Source of the DNA: Peptoniphilus_A harei_B
GTDB taxonomy: Bacteria; Bacillota; Clostridia; Tissierellales; Peptoniphilaceae
Length of the DNA: 64,000 nt
Assembly: GCA_032560695.1 (NCBI GenBank)
Contig: JAWGHR010000007.1
Span: 1-64,000 of the forward strand
Direction: 5' to 3'
In this document: one piece after another, positions 1 through 7,653 of the stretch
Layout of the letters: every line of letters begins with the position of its first letter
Position numbering within the stretch: the first letter of the stretch is position 1
Translations under genes and position numbers: made by a program
Notes under the pieces: generated by a model
The model's database searches: none
The model's input: only the letters and a program-made list of their open reading frames with translations
What the model was told of the DNA's origin: nothing

Positions 1-1651
1 CTTCGCAGTTTTTGACTTTTACAACTCTAAAATCAGATTTTGAGAAAGTTTCAAAGTCTACCATATCTTCAAATAATGGTTCAACTTTCACTTTTGAAAA
101 GTCGATTTTTTCTGTCGTAAGTTTGTCGTAAGTTTCGTAAGTTTCTTTTGACGAATCCCTATTTTCTGCCTTTTCTAAGCCTATTGGCTTCATTGTTGGG
201 AATAATAATACGTCCCTAATGCTTGGTTGATCTGTTAGAAGGACAATCATCCTGTCAACACCAATACCAAGTCCACCTGTTGGAGGTAGCCCAACTTCAA
301 TTGCATTGATGAAGTCTGAATCCATTGGGTGAGCTTCGTCATCTCCTGCTGCCTTTTCTGCAACTTGAGCTTCAAATCTTTCCCTTTGATCTATTGGGTC
401 ATTAAGCTCTGAGAAGGCATTGGCAAATTCCCAAGTGTTAATGAAGGCTTCAAATCTTTGTGTAAGTCTTGGATCTTCAGGATTTCTCTTTGCAAGTGGA
501 GAAACGTCTACTGGGTGACCAATTACAAAAGTTGGTTCAACAAGGTGTTCTTCACAGAATTCTTCAAACATTTCTGAAAGAAGTTTGCCCCAAGTATCAT
601 TTTCATGAACTTCAAGTCCCTTTTCTCTTGCAATTTCTCTTGCCTTTTCGTCTGTATCAATTTCGTTAAAGTCAACGTCAGCGTACTTTTTAACTGCGTC
701 TATCATTGTGATTCTCTTCCAAGGTGCCTTTAAGCAAATTTCTGTGCCTTGGTAGTTAATTGTATCTGTTCCAAGAACTTCAAGAGCTACATATTCGAAT
801 AGGTCTTCAGTTATCCTCATCATTTCTTCGTAGTCAACATAGGCTTGGTATAGTTCAATGTTTGTAAACTCAGGATTGTGCTTAGTGTCCATTCCTTCAT
901 TTCTAAACATCTTGCCCATTTCATAAACCTTGTCGAAGCCACCAACTATTAGTCTCTTTAGGAACAATTCATTGGCAATTCTAAGTTGCATATCAATGTC
1001 AAGAGTGTTGTGGTGTGTGTAGAAAGGTCTTGCGTTTGCTCCACCTGCTACAGTACCAAGGATTGGTGTTTCAACTTCTAGAAAGTCTTTGTTGTCTAAG
1101 AATTCTCTAATCTTCTTGATAATTTTATTTCTCTTAATGAATACATCCTTAACTTCAGGATTTACAATTAAGTCAACATATCTTTGTCTGTATCTTAGGT
1201 CTGGGTCCTTAAGTCCGTGGAATTTTTCTGGAAGAATTTGTAGTGACTTTGAAAGTAGAGTTATGTCAGTTGCACGAACTGTAATTTCTCCAGCTTCTGT
1301 CTTAAATACAATTCCCTTAACTCCAACAATATCTCCAATGTCAATGCCCTTTACGTCTTCATACTTGTCTTCAAGGACATCCTTTCTTGCAAAAATTTGG
1401 ATGTTACCTTGAGAATCTCTAAGGTCTAGGAAGCAAATTTTTCCGTGACGTCTCTTGCTCATAATACGTCCAGCAATAGAAACTTCTCTTTCATCTGCTT
1501 CGTTGAATTCTTCTTTGATTCCTACTGAGTGTGCAGTTACATCATAAGTTTCATTTACAAAGGGATCTTTGCCTTCATTTTTTAATTCTTCAAGCTTTTG
1601 TCTCTTTAACAAAAGCATTTCATTTAGATTTGCTTCTTCTGTTTTCTTCAC
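1..1651 (-). CDS. lysS: lysyl-tRNA synthetase (class II) with C-terminal tRNA-binding extension, partial
   Basis: Charges tRNA-Lys with lysine in the cytoplasm. The reading frame is open from a GTG at 1651 to the left edge (550 codons), so the C-terminus is missing. The GTG follows AGGAGGC by five bases. An N-terminal OB-fold (about 50-160) precedes the class II core, which has FRNEGMD in motif 2 and GLGIGVDRM near residue 462 in motif 3. The catalytic core ends around residue 485, where a normal bacterial LysRS stops. The frame continues with a linker and then FETFSKSDFRVVKV, which resembles the start of the Trbp111/EMAPII-like tRNA-binding domain at the end of many MetRS proteins. greA ends 10 bases upstream, so the two are probably cotranscribed. 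Confidence 0.95.
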   Translation of the reverse strand, partial: MKKTEEANLNEMLLLKRQKLEELKNEGKDPFVNETYDVTAHSVGIKEEFNEADEREVSIAGRIMSKRRHGKICFLDLRDSQGNIQIFARKDVLEDKYEDVKGIDIGDIVGVKGIVFKTEAGEITVRATDITLLSKSLQILPEKFHGLKDPDLRYRQRYVDLIVNPEVKDVFIKRNKIIKKIREFLDNKDFLEVETPILGTVAGGANARPFYTHHNTLDIDMQLRIANELFLKRLIVGGFDKVYEMGKMFRNEGMDTKHNPEFTNIELYQAYVDYEEMMRITEDLFEYVALEVLGTDTINYQGTEICLKAPWKRITMIDAVKKYADVDFNEIDTDEKAREIAREKGLEVHENDTWGKLLSEMFEEFCEEHLVEPTFVIGHPVDVSPLAKRNPEDPRLTQRFEAFINTWEFANAFSELNDPIDQRERFEAQVAEKAAGDDEAHPMDSDFINAIEVGLPPTGGLGIGVDRMIVLLTDQPSIRDVLLFPTMKPIGLEKAENRDSSKETYETYDKLTTEKIDFSKVKVEPLFEDMVDFETFSKSDFRVVKVKNCE

Positions 1652-1661
1652 AAACTGCCTC

Positions 1662-2135
1662 CTAAATAGTTATTCCACAAATTTCGTACTTGATAATTCC
1701 ATCTGGAACTTCAACTTCAACTACATCGCCAACACGGTTGCCAATAAGTTTTGAACCAACTGGTGATTCGTTAGAAATTTTTCCTTCTAGTGGATCTGCT
1801 TCTGCTGAACCAACAATTGTGTACTCGTCTTCTTCCATTGTGTCAAGTTCTCTAACTTTTACATTGGATCCTATGTTGACAACATCTGTATTTAAATCTT
1901 TTTCATCAATAATTTTAGCATTACGAACCATCATTTCAAGCTTTGCGATTCTCTCTTCAACTTGTGCTTGTTCGTTTTTAGCTTCGTCATACTCAGAGTT
2001 TTCAGAAAGGTCACCATAGCCAAGAGCTACCTTAATTCTTTCAGAAACCTCTTTTCTTCTAACTGTTTTTAAATACTCAATTTCATTTTCGATTTTTTCT
2101 AAACCTTCTGGTGTAAAAAATATATCTTTTTCCAA
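1662..2135 (-). CDS. greA: transcription elongation factor GreA
   Basis: GreA binds the RNA polymerase secondary channel and stimulates cleavage of backtracked transcripts. The 157-residue product has the usual length. An N-terminal antiparallel coiled coil (about 1-75) carries the YGDLSENSEYDEAK tip with its acidic residues, followed by the FKBP-like C-terminal domain with SPVGSKLIG near the end. The start is TTG at 2135, preceded by GAGGGAGAGAG. The stop lies 10 bases before the lysS GTG, and the lysS ribosome-binding site overlaps the end of greA. It has its own consensus promoter and a terminator-like hairpin in its leader. Confidence 0.96.
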   Translation of the reverse strand: MEKDIFFTPEGLEKIENEIEYLKTVRRKEVSERIKVALGYGDLSENSEYDEAKNEQAQVEERIAKLEMMVRNAKIIDEKDLNTDVVNIGSNVKVRELDTMEEDEYTIVGSAEADPLEGKISNESPVGSKLIGNRVGDVVEVEVPDGIIKYEICGITI

Positions 2136-2165
2136 AACTCTCTCTCCCTCAATTATATAAAAAAT

Positions 2166-2182
2166 AAGGCGTAAGCCGCCTT
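2166..2182 (-). terminator. terminator-like hairpin in the greA leader
   Basis: Read on the minus strand, AAGGCG-GCTTA-CGCCTT forms a six-base-pair stem followed by ATTTTTT. It lies between the greA promoter and the greA ribosome-binding site, about 20-25 bases downstream of the predicted transcription start, so it would terminate most greA transcripts early unless bypassed. Confidence 0.75.
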
Positions 2183-2206
2183 TAACAAAACCTTTTAATC
2201 TAAGCC

Positions 2207-2235
2207 ATTATAATTTATAGGCCTGTAAATGTCAA
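2207..2235 (-). promoter_or_regulatory. consensus sigma-A promoter of greA
   Basis: On the minus strand TTGACA (2235-2230), a 17-base spacer and TATAAT (2212-2207) match the vegetative consensus at all twelve positions. Transcription should start near 2200 and run into the hairpin at 2182-2166 before reaching greA. Confidence 0.85.
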
Positions 2236-2280
2236 GAAGATTAAGCGACTAGAAGACTTTCATCAATTTTTTAATTTTAT

Positions 2281-2313
2281 AAAAAAATAAACTCTGCAAA
2301 GATTACAGAGTTT
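2281..2313 (-). terminator. intrinsic terminator after dusB
   Basis: On the minus strand AAACTCTG pairs with CAGAGTTT across a nine-base loop and is followed by ATTTTTTT. It begins within 10 bases of the dusB stop, so it ends the coaX-dusB transcript. Confidence 0.85.
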
Positions 2314-2319
2314 AAAAAT

Positions 2320-3246
2320 TTAGATTTTATCTATATAGTCACTTATTGTTTTTAAAATTTCTTCCTTGTCCTTTAAGTTGTTTAGCTTGTTCCTAACTTC
2401 TTTAGAATCCTTCATTCCCTTAAAATATTCTGCATAGACCTTTCTCATTTCAAGGATTCCAAGTTTTTCTCCCTTGTAAGAAATCTTTCTTTCAAGTTCG
2501 TCAATCATTAAAAATAATTTTTCCTTGTCACTTGGCCTGTAGTAGTCGCCAGTTTTTATAAGTTCTTCTATTTGATTAAAGATATAAGGATTTCCTATTG
2601 CACCACGACCTATTGCAAGGCCGTCAACTTTTGAGTAGTTTATTTTTTCAATGGCATCTTCTGGACTATCAACGTCTCCATTCCCTATGACAGGAATTTT
2701 TACATTTTCCTTTACTTCTTTTATGAAGTCCCAGTCGGCCTTACCTGTGTAGTATTCTTCCCTCGTTCTTCCGTGAACTGTGACAAAGCTTGCTCCTGCC
2801 GCCTCAATGTTTTTTATGGCTTTCATGGAAGATACCCCACCGATTCCCTTGCGTACCTTTGCAGTTACAGGCTTATTAGAATTTTTTACAACAGATTTTA
2901 CAATATCGTAAACCAGTGAAGGATCACTTAAAAGATGGGATCCTGAATTATTTTTTACAATCTTTGGCGCAGGGCATCCCATATTTATATCAACATAAGA
3001 AAAGTCGTAATCATTTAAAATTCTCGCAGCCTCTCCCATGACATCTGGGTCACTGCCAAAGATTTGGACTGCAACTTTCTTCTCCTTGGGAGATATGTCC
3101 AAGAGGTCTATAGTTTTTTTGTTTTCATATACAAGTGCCATGGCCGATACCATTTCAGTTACAGTTATGTCTGCACCCTTTTCAGTAGCCACTTCCCTAA
3201 AGGCTATGTCTGTGTAGCCTGCCATGGGGGCTAAAATCTTTAACAA
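2320..3246 (-). CDS. dusB: tRNA-dihydrouridine synthase, DusB family
   Basis: FMN- and NADPH-dependent reduction of uridines in the D-loop of tRNAs. The 308-residue TIM barrel starts with LAPMAGYTD, has TEMVSAMAL near residue 30, and carries the catalytic cysteine (Cys91) in NMGCPAPKIVKNNSGS. VRKGIG near 131 and the GNGDV and GRGAIGNP phosphate-binding motifs follow. The start is TTG at 3246, preceded by GAGAGTGA, which is a modest site. coaX ends 10 bases upstream, so the two form an operon, as dus genes often do with coaX or tilS-region genes in Firmicutes. Confidence 0.93.
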   Translation of the reverse strand: MLKILAPMAGYTDIAFREVATEKGADITVTEMVSAMALVYENKKTIDLLDISPKEKKVAVQIFGSDPDVMGEAARILNDYDFSYVDINMGCPAPKIVKNNSGSHLLSDPSLVYDIVKSVVKNSNKPVTAKVRKGIGGVSSMKAIKNIEAAGASFVTVHGRTREEYYTGKADWDFIKEVKENVKIPVIGNGDVDSPEDAIEKINYSKVDGLAIGRGAIGNPYIFNQIEELIKTGDYYRPSDKEKLFLMIDELERKISYKGEKLGILEMRKVYAEYFKGMKDSKEVRNKLNNLKDKEEILKTISDYIDKI

Positions 3247-3256
3247 AAAATCACTC

Positions 3257-4048
3257 TCAATCTATTCCCTCAAGTTTGTTGTTCTTTTCATAAATAATTT
3301 TTAAACCTTCAAGTGTCAAGAACTTGTTAATTATAAAATTATATTTTGAATCTTTAGTTAACATTGTTGAGAAGCCACCAGTTGAAATAATATTAGTGTC
3401 CTCTTCCTTCCAATTTAATTCCTTAAGTAGCTTTGCAACAATTCCATCAATCATTTCAGTGTAGCCGTAGTAAAGTCCTGCTTGCATTGCACCAACTGTG
3501 TCAGCTTGAATAACTTTTTTCGGTGCAATTATTTCTATCTTTGGAAGCTTTGAAGTCATCATGAAAAGAGCTTCAGCAGAAATTCCAATACCAGGCATAA
3601 TAAGTCCACCAAGATAATTTCTTTCCTTATCTACAACGCAAAAAGTCATGGCTGTTCCAATGTCAACTATAATTGATTGTTCGCCATAAAGTTCTATTGC
3701 TCCAACAGCATTGACAATTCTATCTGCCCCAACTTGCTTTGGATTATCGTATTTAATATTAAGTCCAAGTTCAAGATCTGTGCTTACAACCATTGGGCTC
3801 TTGTTGAAGTATTTTATAATCATAGAAGGAAGTGTGTGCATAAGGTTTGGTACAACTGAAGAAATAATTACATCTTCAATATCTTGTGGGTCTATATTGG
3901 CATGAAGAAGAGTATTTATAAAGATAAGACCATACTCGTCAGATGTCCTAGTCTTCACAGTGGAAGTCCTAAAATCATTGACAAGCTCTCCTCCTTTAAA
4001 AACACCCCAAGTTATGGAAGTATTTCCTACATCTATTACTAATAACAT
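3257..4048 (-). CDS. coaX: type III pantothenate kinase
   Basis: Phosphorylates pantothenate, the first step of coenzyme A synthesis. The ASKHA-fold motifs of the type III class are present: DVGNTSITWG at residue 6, GADRIVNAVGA in the middle, and DIGTAMTFCVVD for phosphate binding. I chose ATG 4048 (263 residues) because AGAGGTG lies five bases upstream and the protein then begins MLLVIDVGN, as in relatives; a longer frame to 4069 lacks such a site. It is the first gene of coaX-dusB and is divergent from bioY. Confidence 0.94.
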   Translation of the reverse strand: MLLVIDVGNTSITWGVFKGGELVNDFRTSTVKTRTSDEYGLIFINTLLHANIDPQDIEDVIISSVVPNLMHTLPSMIIKYFNKSPMVVSTDLELGLNIKYDNPKQVGADRIVNAVGAIELYGEQSIIVDIGTAMTFCVVDKERNYLGGLIMPGIGISAEALFMMTSKLPKIEIIAPKKVIQADTVGAMQAGLYYGYTEMIDGIVAKLLKELNWKEEDTNIISTGGFSTMLTKDSKYNFIINKFLTLEGLKIIYEKNNKLEGID

Positions 4049-4078
4049 TTTTACACCTCTATTTAACAAATTGTAATC

Positions 4079-4107
4079 ATTATATATTTAAAAACTAACA
4101 CTTTCAA
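4079..4107 (-). promoter_or_regulatory. promoter of coaX-dusB
   Basis: On the minus strand TTGAAA (4107-4102), 17 bases and TATAAT (4084-4079) give a good sigma-A promoter about 30 bases before the coaX start. Confidence 0.7.
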
Positions 4108-4157
4108 CTAATTATTTTCTTTAGATTGATAATTTATTCCTTGTTAAAATTAATTAG

Positions 4158-4196
4158 GTTAACCATATTGACACTTAGGTAAACATTGTGTAAGAT
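4158..4196 (+). promoter_or_regulatory. bioY promoter overlapped by a BirA-like operator
   Basis: TTGACA (4168-4173), a 17-base spacer and TAAGAT (4191-4196) form a promoter for bioY. GTTAACC (4158-4164) and GGTAAAC (4178-4184), separated by 13 bases, form an inverted repeat bracketing the -35 box. Its half-sites resemble the TTGTWAACC...GGTTWACAA operator bound by the biotin repressor BirA, which controls bioY in many Firmicutes. The match is imperfect, so the BirA assignment is inference. Confidence 0.55.
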
Positions 4197-4213
4197 ATCT
4201 CTGGAGGTTAAAA

Positions 4214-4750
4214 ATGAAAATACAAACAAGAGACATAACAAAAATGGCACTTCTAGTAGCACTTATAGCAGTGGGAGCTTTTATTTCTATTCCCATTGGA
4301 CCAGTTCCCTTTACATTACAAAACTTTTTTGTATTTATGACTGGACTTTTACTTACACCCTTTTACGCAGGGCTCACAGTTTTTATTTACGTCCTACTTG
4401 GCCTAATTGGTGTGCCAATTTTTGCAGGATTCACTGGAGGCTTTCAAACTGTTTTAAAGCCAAGCTTTGGATTTTTAATTGCTTTTATAATTGGAGCAGC
4501 ATTTATATCTAAGTTTGCTCACGGTGAAAAAAATTTTGGAAAGATTATGGTAGTCTTAGTTATTGCAGAAGTTATTTTCTATGCAATTGGACTTCCTTAC
4601 ATGTACTACATCTTAAATGTTGTCATGGGCAACCCAATGGACATATCAAAGGTCTTCACTATTGGAATGATTCCTTTTATTATTCCTGACATGGCAAAGG
4701 CTCTAGTAGCTGCTATTATTGCTCCAAGAATTTTAAAGGCCATGAAATAA
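4214..4750 (+). CDS. bioY: biotin ECF transporter substrate-binding component BioY
   Basis: Integral membrane S-component that captures biotin for an energy-coupling-factor transporter. The 178-residue protein has the BioY N-terminus (ALLVALIAVGAFISIPIGP), then PFTLQNFFVF, about six membrane segments, and the GGFQTVLKPSFGFLIAF stretch typical of the family. GGAGG lies seven bases before the ATG. No ECF ATPase or transmembrane T component is adjacent, so it would share the housekeeping EcfAA'T module encoded elsewhere. It probably responds to biotin through the operator upstream. Confidence 0.95.
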   Translation: MKIQTRDITKMALLVALIAVGAFISIPIGPVPFTLQNFFVFMTGLLLTPFYAGLTVFIYVLLGLIGVPIFAGFTGGFQTVLKPSFGFLIAFIIGAAFISKFAHGEKNFGKIMVVLVIAEVIFYAIGLPYMYYILNVVMGNPMDISKVFTIGMIPFIIPDMAKALVAAIIAPRILKAMK

Positions 4751-4786
4751 TTTAGTTCATATTTAATAGAATAATTTTAAAAGAAT

Positions 4787-4810
4787 CTCGCTTAAGAGCG
4801 AGGTTTTTTT
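4787..4810 (+). terminator. intrinsic terminator after bioY
   Basis: CTCGCT-TAAG-AGCGAG is followed by a run of seven Ts and lies about 36 bases after the bioY stop. Confidence 0.9.
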
Positions 4811-4842
4811 AATTTATATTTATAGTTATATGCTGAAAATTC

Positions 4843-4851
4843 TGATATAAT
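4843..4851 (+). promoter_or_regulatory. extended -10 promoter of the penicillin-binding protein gene
   Basis: TG-A-TATAAT (TATAAT at 4846-4851) is an extended -10 element 20 bases before the start codon. No convincing -35 box was found. Confidence 0.5.
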
Positions 4852-4870
4852 AACAAAATAGGAGGTTGTT

Positions 4871-7306
4871 ATGAAAGACAATAGAAACAATAAACCTCGT
4901 GGAATGATAAAACTTTCAAGCGTATTAAAAATACTACTTTTAATTGTTGTGGCTGCAATTATTATTTTAGGCTCACTTGTCACATCAATTGTGTTAGGTA
5001 TTTTTAAAAAAGCTCCTGTAATAGATCCAGCAGAATATAGATCACAACTTTCTGAAACTTCTAGGATCTATTCAAGTGATGGAAAACTAATTGAATCACT
5101 TATCTCTGATCAATTTAGTGAATTCGTTCCCTATGAGGACATACCTAAAAATTTAATAAATGCCATAGTGGCAATAGAAGACGAAAGGTTTTTTGAACAT
5201 AAGGGAGTTGACTACAAGAGGGTGGCTGGTGCTATAGTTCACGACATAAAAACAAGATCCTTTGAACAAGGTGCATCAACTATAACTATGCAGCTTGCCA
5301 AAAACTTATACACTTCCTTCTCGAAAAGTGTAGTGAGAAAAATAACGGACGTCTACTATTCCTATCAAATAGAAGAAAAACTTTCTAAGGAACAAATTCT
5401 TGAAGCTTACTTAAACTCTGCAGGCTTCTCCAAGGGAACTGTTGGGGTTCAAGCTGCTGCAAAAACTTTCTTTAACAAAGACGTATCAGAGCTTGACCTT
5501 GCTGAGTGTGCCCTTATAGCTGGTGTAACAAATCTTCCAGAAAAGTACACTCCTTACAACACTCAAGAAATAGAAGACTCAGACGACTTAGGAAACATTG
5601 AAATAGTTCTTCTTCCAAAAAATGAAAACTCTGAGCCAAACTCTGACAGGATTATAGAAATTGCCAAGAACTTAAACGAACTTGGACAAATCGATAACTT
5701 TGATTTAATTCAAATTCAAAATGACATGTTAGTTCCTGTTAAAGCAGTCTTTAACGAAACTTCTCAAGAAAGACAAAGACTTGTATTAAAGAGGATGCTT
5801 AACCAAGGACTAATTAGCCAAGAAGATCACGACAAGGCTGTAAATGAAAAAATAGAAATCAACATCGGATCCCGTAAAGAAAGTGGAATCTCCTCTTTCT
5901 ATACAGATGTTGTTCAAAAGAATGCCATCAAAATTTTAAAAGAATCTGGCTACTCACAAGAAGAAGCAACAAACAAACTTTTTAATGGAGGATTAAAAAT
6001 TTATACTCCAATGGATATAAATATGCAAAGAACTCTTGAAGAAGTTGTTTCCAACCCAAAATATTATTATGGTGGCTTCACAGACAAGAACGGAATCATC
6101 CAACCACAGGTTGCATCTGTCATCATCGACCAAAAGACTCACGAAGTTAAGGCTCTTGTTGGTGGTAGGAACGTAAGTGGTGGTAGACTTTTAAATAGGG
6201 CTCTTGTTCCAAGACAACCTGGTTCATCAATTAAACCTATTTCAGTTTACTTGACAGCTCTTAACAACGGAGCAACTGCTGGAGATGTCTACCTAGACCA
6301 AAAGATGCCAGAAAGATTGTTTGGTCACTCACCAAGAAATGCTGGTAACTACTACCAAGGTTGGACAACTATAAGAAACCTACTTCGTCAATCATCAAAC
6401 GTCGGTGCCTACCAAGTTGCAAGAGATATTTCTGCTGACAAGGATGCAAAAGTCAACAGAAACTCAACTTACTCTAAGGCCTACAACGACGAAGAATCAA
6501 TAAACAAAATGGTGGAAACTTTAAAATCAATTGGAATTTCTACCATAGTTGAAAAGGACGACAACCCAACATGGAATGACATGGACTATGCCCCACTTAC
6601 TCTTGGCGGCATGAGCTATGGTATTAGTCCATTTGAAATGGCTGGCGCCTTCACTGCAATTGCCAACGAAGGAAAGTATGCCAACCCTTATGTAATTACA
6701 AAAATCGAATCAAACACTGGTGAAGTTATCTACCAAGTTGACCCTGTGGAAAAAGAAGTTACCTCTCCACAAAATGCCTACATCTTGACAGATATGTTAA
6801 AGGATGTTGTAAGACGTGGTACTGGTAGAAATGCATCCTTCCCTGGTCAAGAAGTTGCCGGCAAGACTGGTACATCAACTGACGAGCATAATGGCAGGAA
6901 GGACGTTTGGTTTATTGGCTACACTCCTTACTACACTTGCTCAGTTTGGATTGGTAATGACAAAAATCAAAAACTTGCATTTGGATCTACTCAATCAGCT
7001 TATCTATGGAAGCAAATTATGAGGTCTATTCACCAAGATCTTGATAGCAAAAAGTTCGAAGAACCTGAAGGCATCTACACTAAGTATTCAGGTGGTAGAA
7101 GAGAAATATTTGCCGAAGGAACTAAGGCCCACTATACAAATAAATATGGCTTCTACAAGCCTTCTACAAAGAAGAAACAAGAAAATAAGAAGAATAACGA
7201 CAACAATAATAACAACAAGAAGAGTAAGAAGTCATCGAACAATAACAACAATTCAAAGGACAAGAAGAAAAAATCTTCTAAGTCACTTATCAATAATGAA
7301 GATTAA
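4871..7306 (+). CDS. class A penicillin-binding protein (PBP1A-type transglycosylase/transpeptidase)
   Basis: Bifunctional peptidoglycan synthase anchored in the cytoplasmic membrane. Residues 17-44 form the single membrane anchor. The GT51 glycosyltransferase domain has EDERFFEHKG (catalytic Glu near 103) and QGASTITMQLAKN. The transpeptidase domain has the SxxK serine in QPGSSIKP near residue 452, then RQSSNVGA (SxN), and GKTGTS near 664. The last 55 residues are a Lys/Asn-rich low-complexity tail with no recognisable domain. The start follows AGGAGG with normal spacing. The gene stands alone, with a terminator on each side. Confidence 0.95.
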   Translation: MKDNRNNKPRGMIKLSSVLKILLLIVVAAIIILGSLVTSIVLGIFKKAPVIDPAEYRSQLSETSRIYSSDGKLIESLISDQFSEFVPYEDIPKNLINAIVAIEDERFFEHKGVDYKRVAGAIVHDIKTRSFEQGASTITMQLAKNLYTSFSKSVVRKITDVYYSYQIEEKLSKEQILEAYLNSAGFSKGTVGVQAAAKTFFNKDVSELDLAECALIAGVTNLPEKYTPYNTQEIEDSDDLGNIEIVLLPKNENSEPNSDRIIEIAKNLNELGQIDNFDLIQIQNDMLVPVKAVFNETSQERQRLVLKRMLNQGLISQEDHDKAVNEKIEINIGSRKESGISSFYTDVVQKNAIKILKESGYSQEEATNKLFNGGLKIYTPMDINMQRTLEEVVSNPKYYYGGFTDKNGIIQPQVASVIIDQKTHEVKALVGGRNVSGGRLLNRALVPRQPGSSIKPISVYLTALNNGATAGDVYLDQKMPERLFGHSPRNAGNYYQGWTTIRNLLRQSSNVGAYQVARDISADKDAKVNRNSTYSKAYNDEESINKMVETLKSIGISTIVEKDDNPTWNDMDYAPLTLGGMSYGISPFEMAGAFTAIANEGKYANPYVITKIESNTGEVIYQVDPVEKEVTSPQNAYILTDMLKDVVRRGTGRNASFPGQEVAGKTGTSTDEHNGRKDVWFIGYTPYYTCSVWIGNDKNQKLAFGSTQSAYLWKQIMRSIHQDLDSKKFEEPEGIYTKYSGGRREIFAEGTKAHYTNKYGFYKPSTKKKQENKKNNDNNNNNKKSKKSSNNNNNSKDKKKKSSKSLINNED

Positions 7307-7309
7307 AAA

Positions 7310-7336
7310 AACTGGAGTCATGCTCCAGTTTTTTTC
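7310..7336 (+). terminator. intrinsic terminator of the penicillin-binding protein gene
   Basis: ACTGGAG (7311-7317) and CTCCAGT (7323-7329) pair across a five-base loop and are followed by seven Ts. Confidence 0.92.
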
Positions 7337-7626
7337 TTGCATAATATATTTTAAATAGAATTTCTTTAACAAATCTTTTTAAAAAATATTGCATTAAATC
7401 TTCTACTCATTTCAAATTAAATCTTCTTAAATATATTTCCCCAATTTTATTTTCGCATCTTATTTTATAAAACATTTCATTAAGAATCTTTCTCTTAAAC
7501 TTAAATTCGTAGTACCTTAACTAATAGCATTTCTAAACTAATTATTTACAACTTAATAAAACTCTTAAATCTAATTACTTATAATTCAAACTCAACAATT
7601 TCCTAACTTAAAAAAGGACAAAATAA
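7337..7626. other. AT-rich intergenic stretch without a gene
   Basis: About 290 bases between two terminators, with no start codon preceded by a ribosome-binding site on either strand. Short imperfect recurrences such as TTAAATCTTCT are present, but I could not define a regular period. Confidence 0.6.
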
Positions 7627-7650
7627 AAAGCCCCTCTCGGAGCTTTTTTT
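7627..7650 (-). terminator. terminator after ftsH, symmetrical
   Basis: AAAGCCCC (7627-7634), TCTC, GGAGCTTT (7639-7646) form a stem flanked by A and T runs. On the minus strand it directly follows the ftsH stop; it could also work on the plus strand. Confidence 0.85.
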
Positions 7651-7653
7651 ATT

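Noticed and set aside
4186..4512. Plus-strand frame overlapping bioY
   Set aside because: It overlaps bioY in another frame, is cysteine- and tyrosine-rich as expected by chance, and has no ribosome-binding site.
7340..7626. Second copy of a tandem repeat in the AT-rich gap
   Set aside because: AACTAAT-like motifs recur at spacings of roughly 14 to 18 bases, not at a fixed period; chance in AT-rich DNA is as likely.
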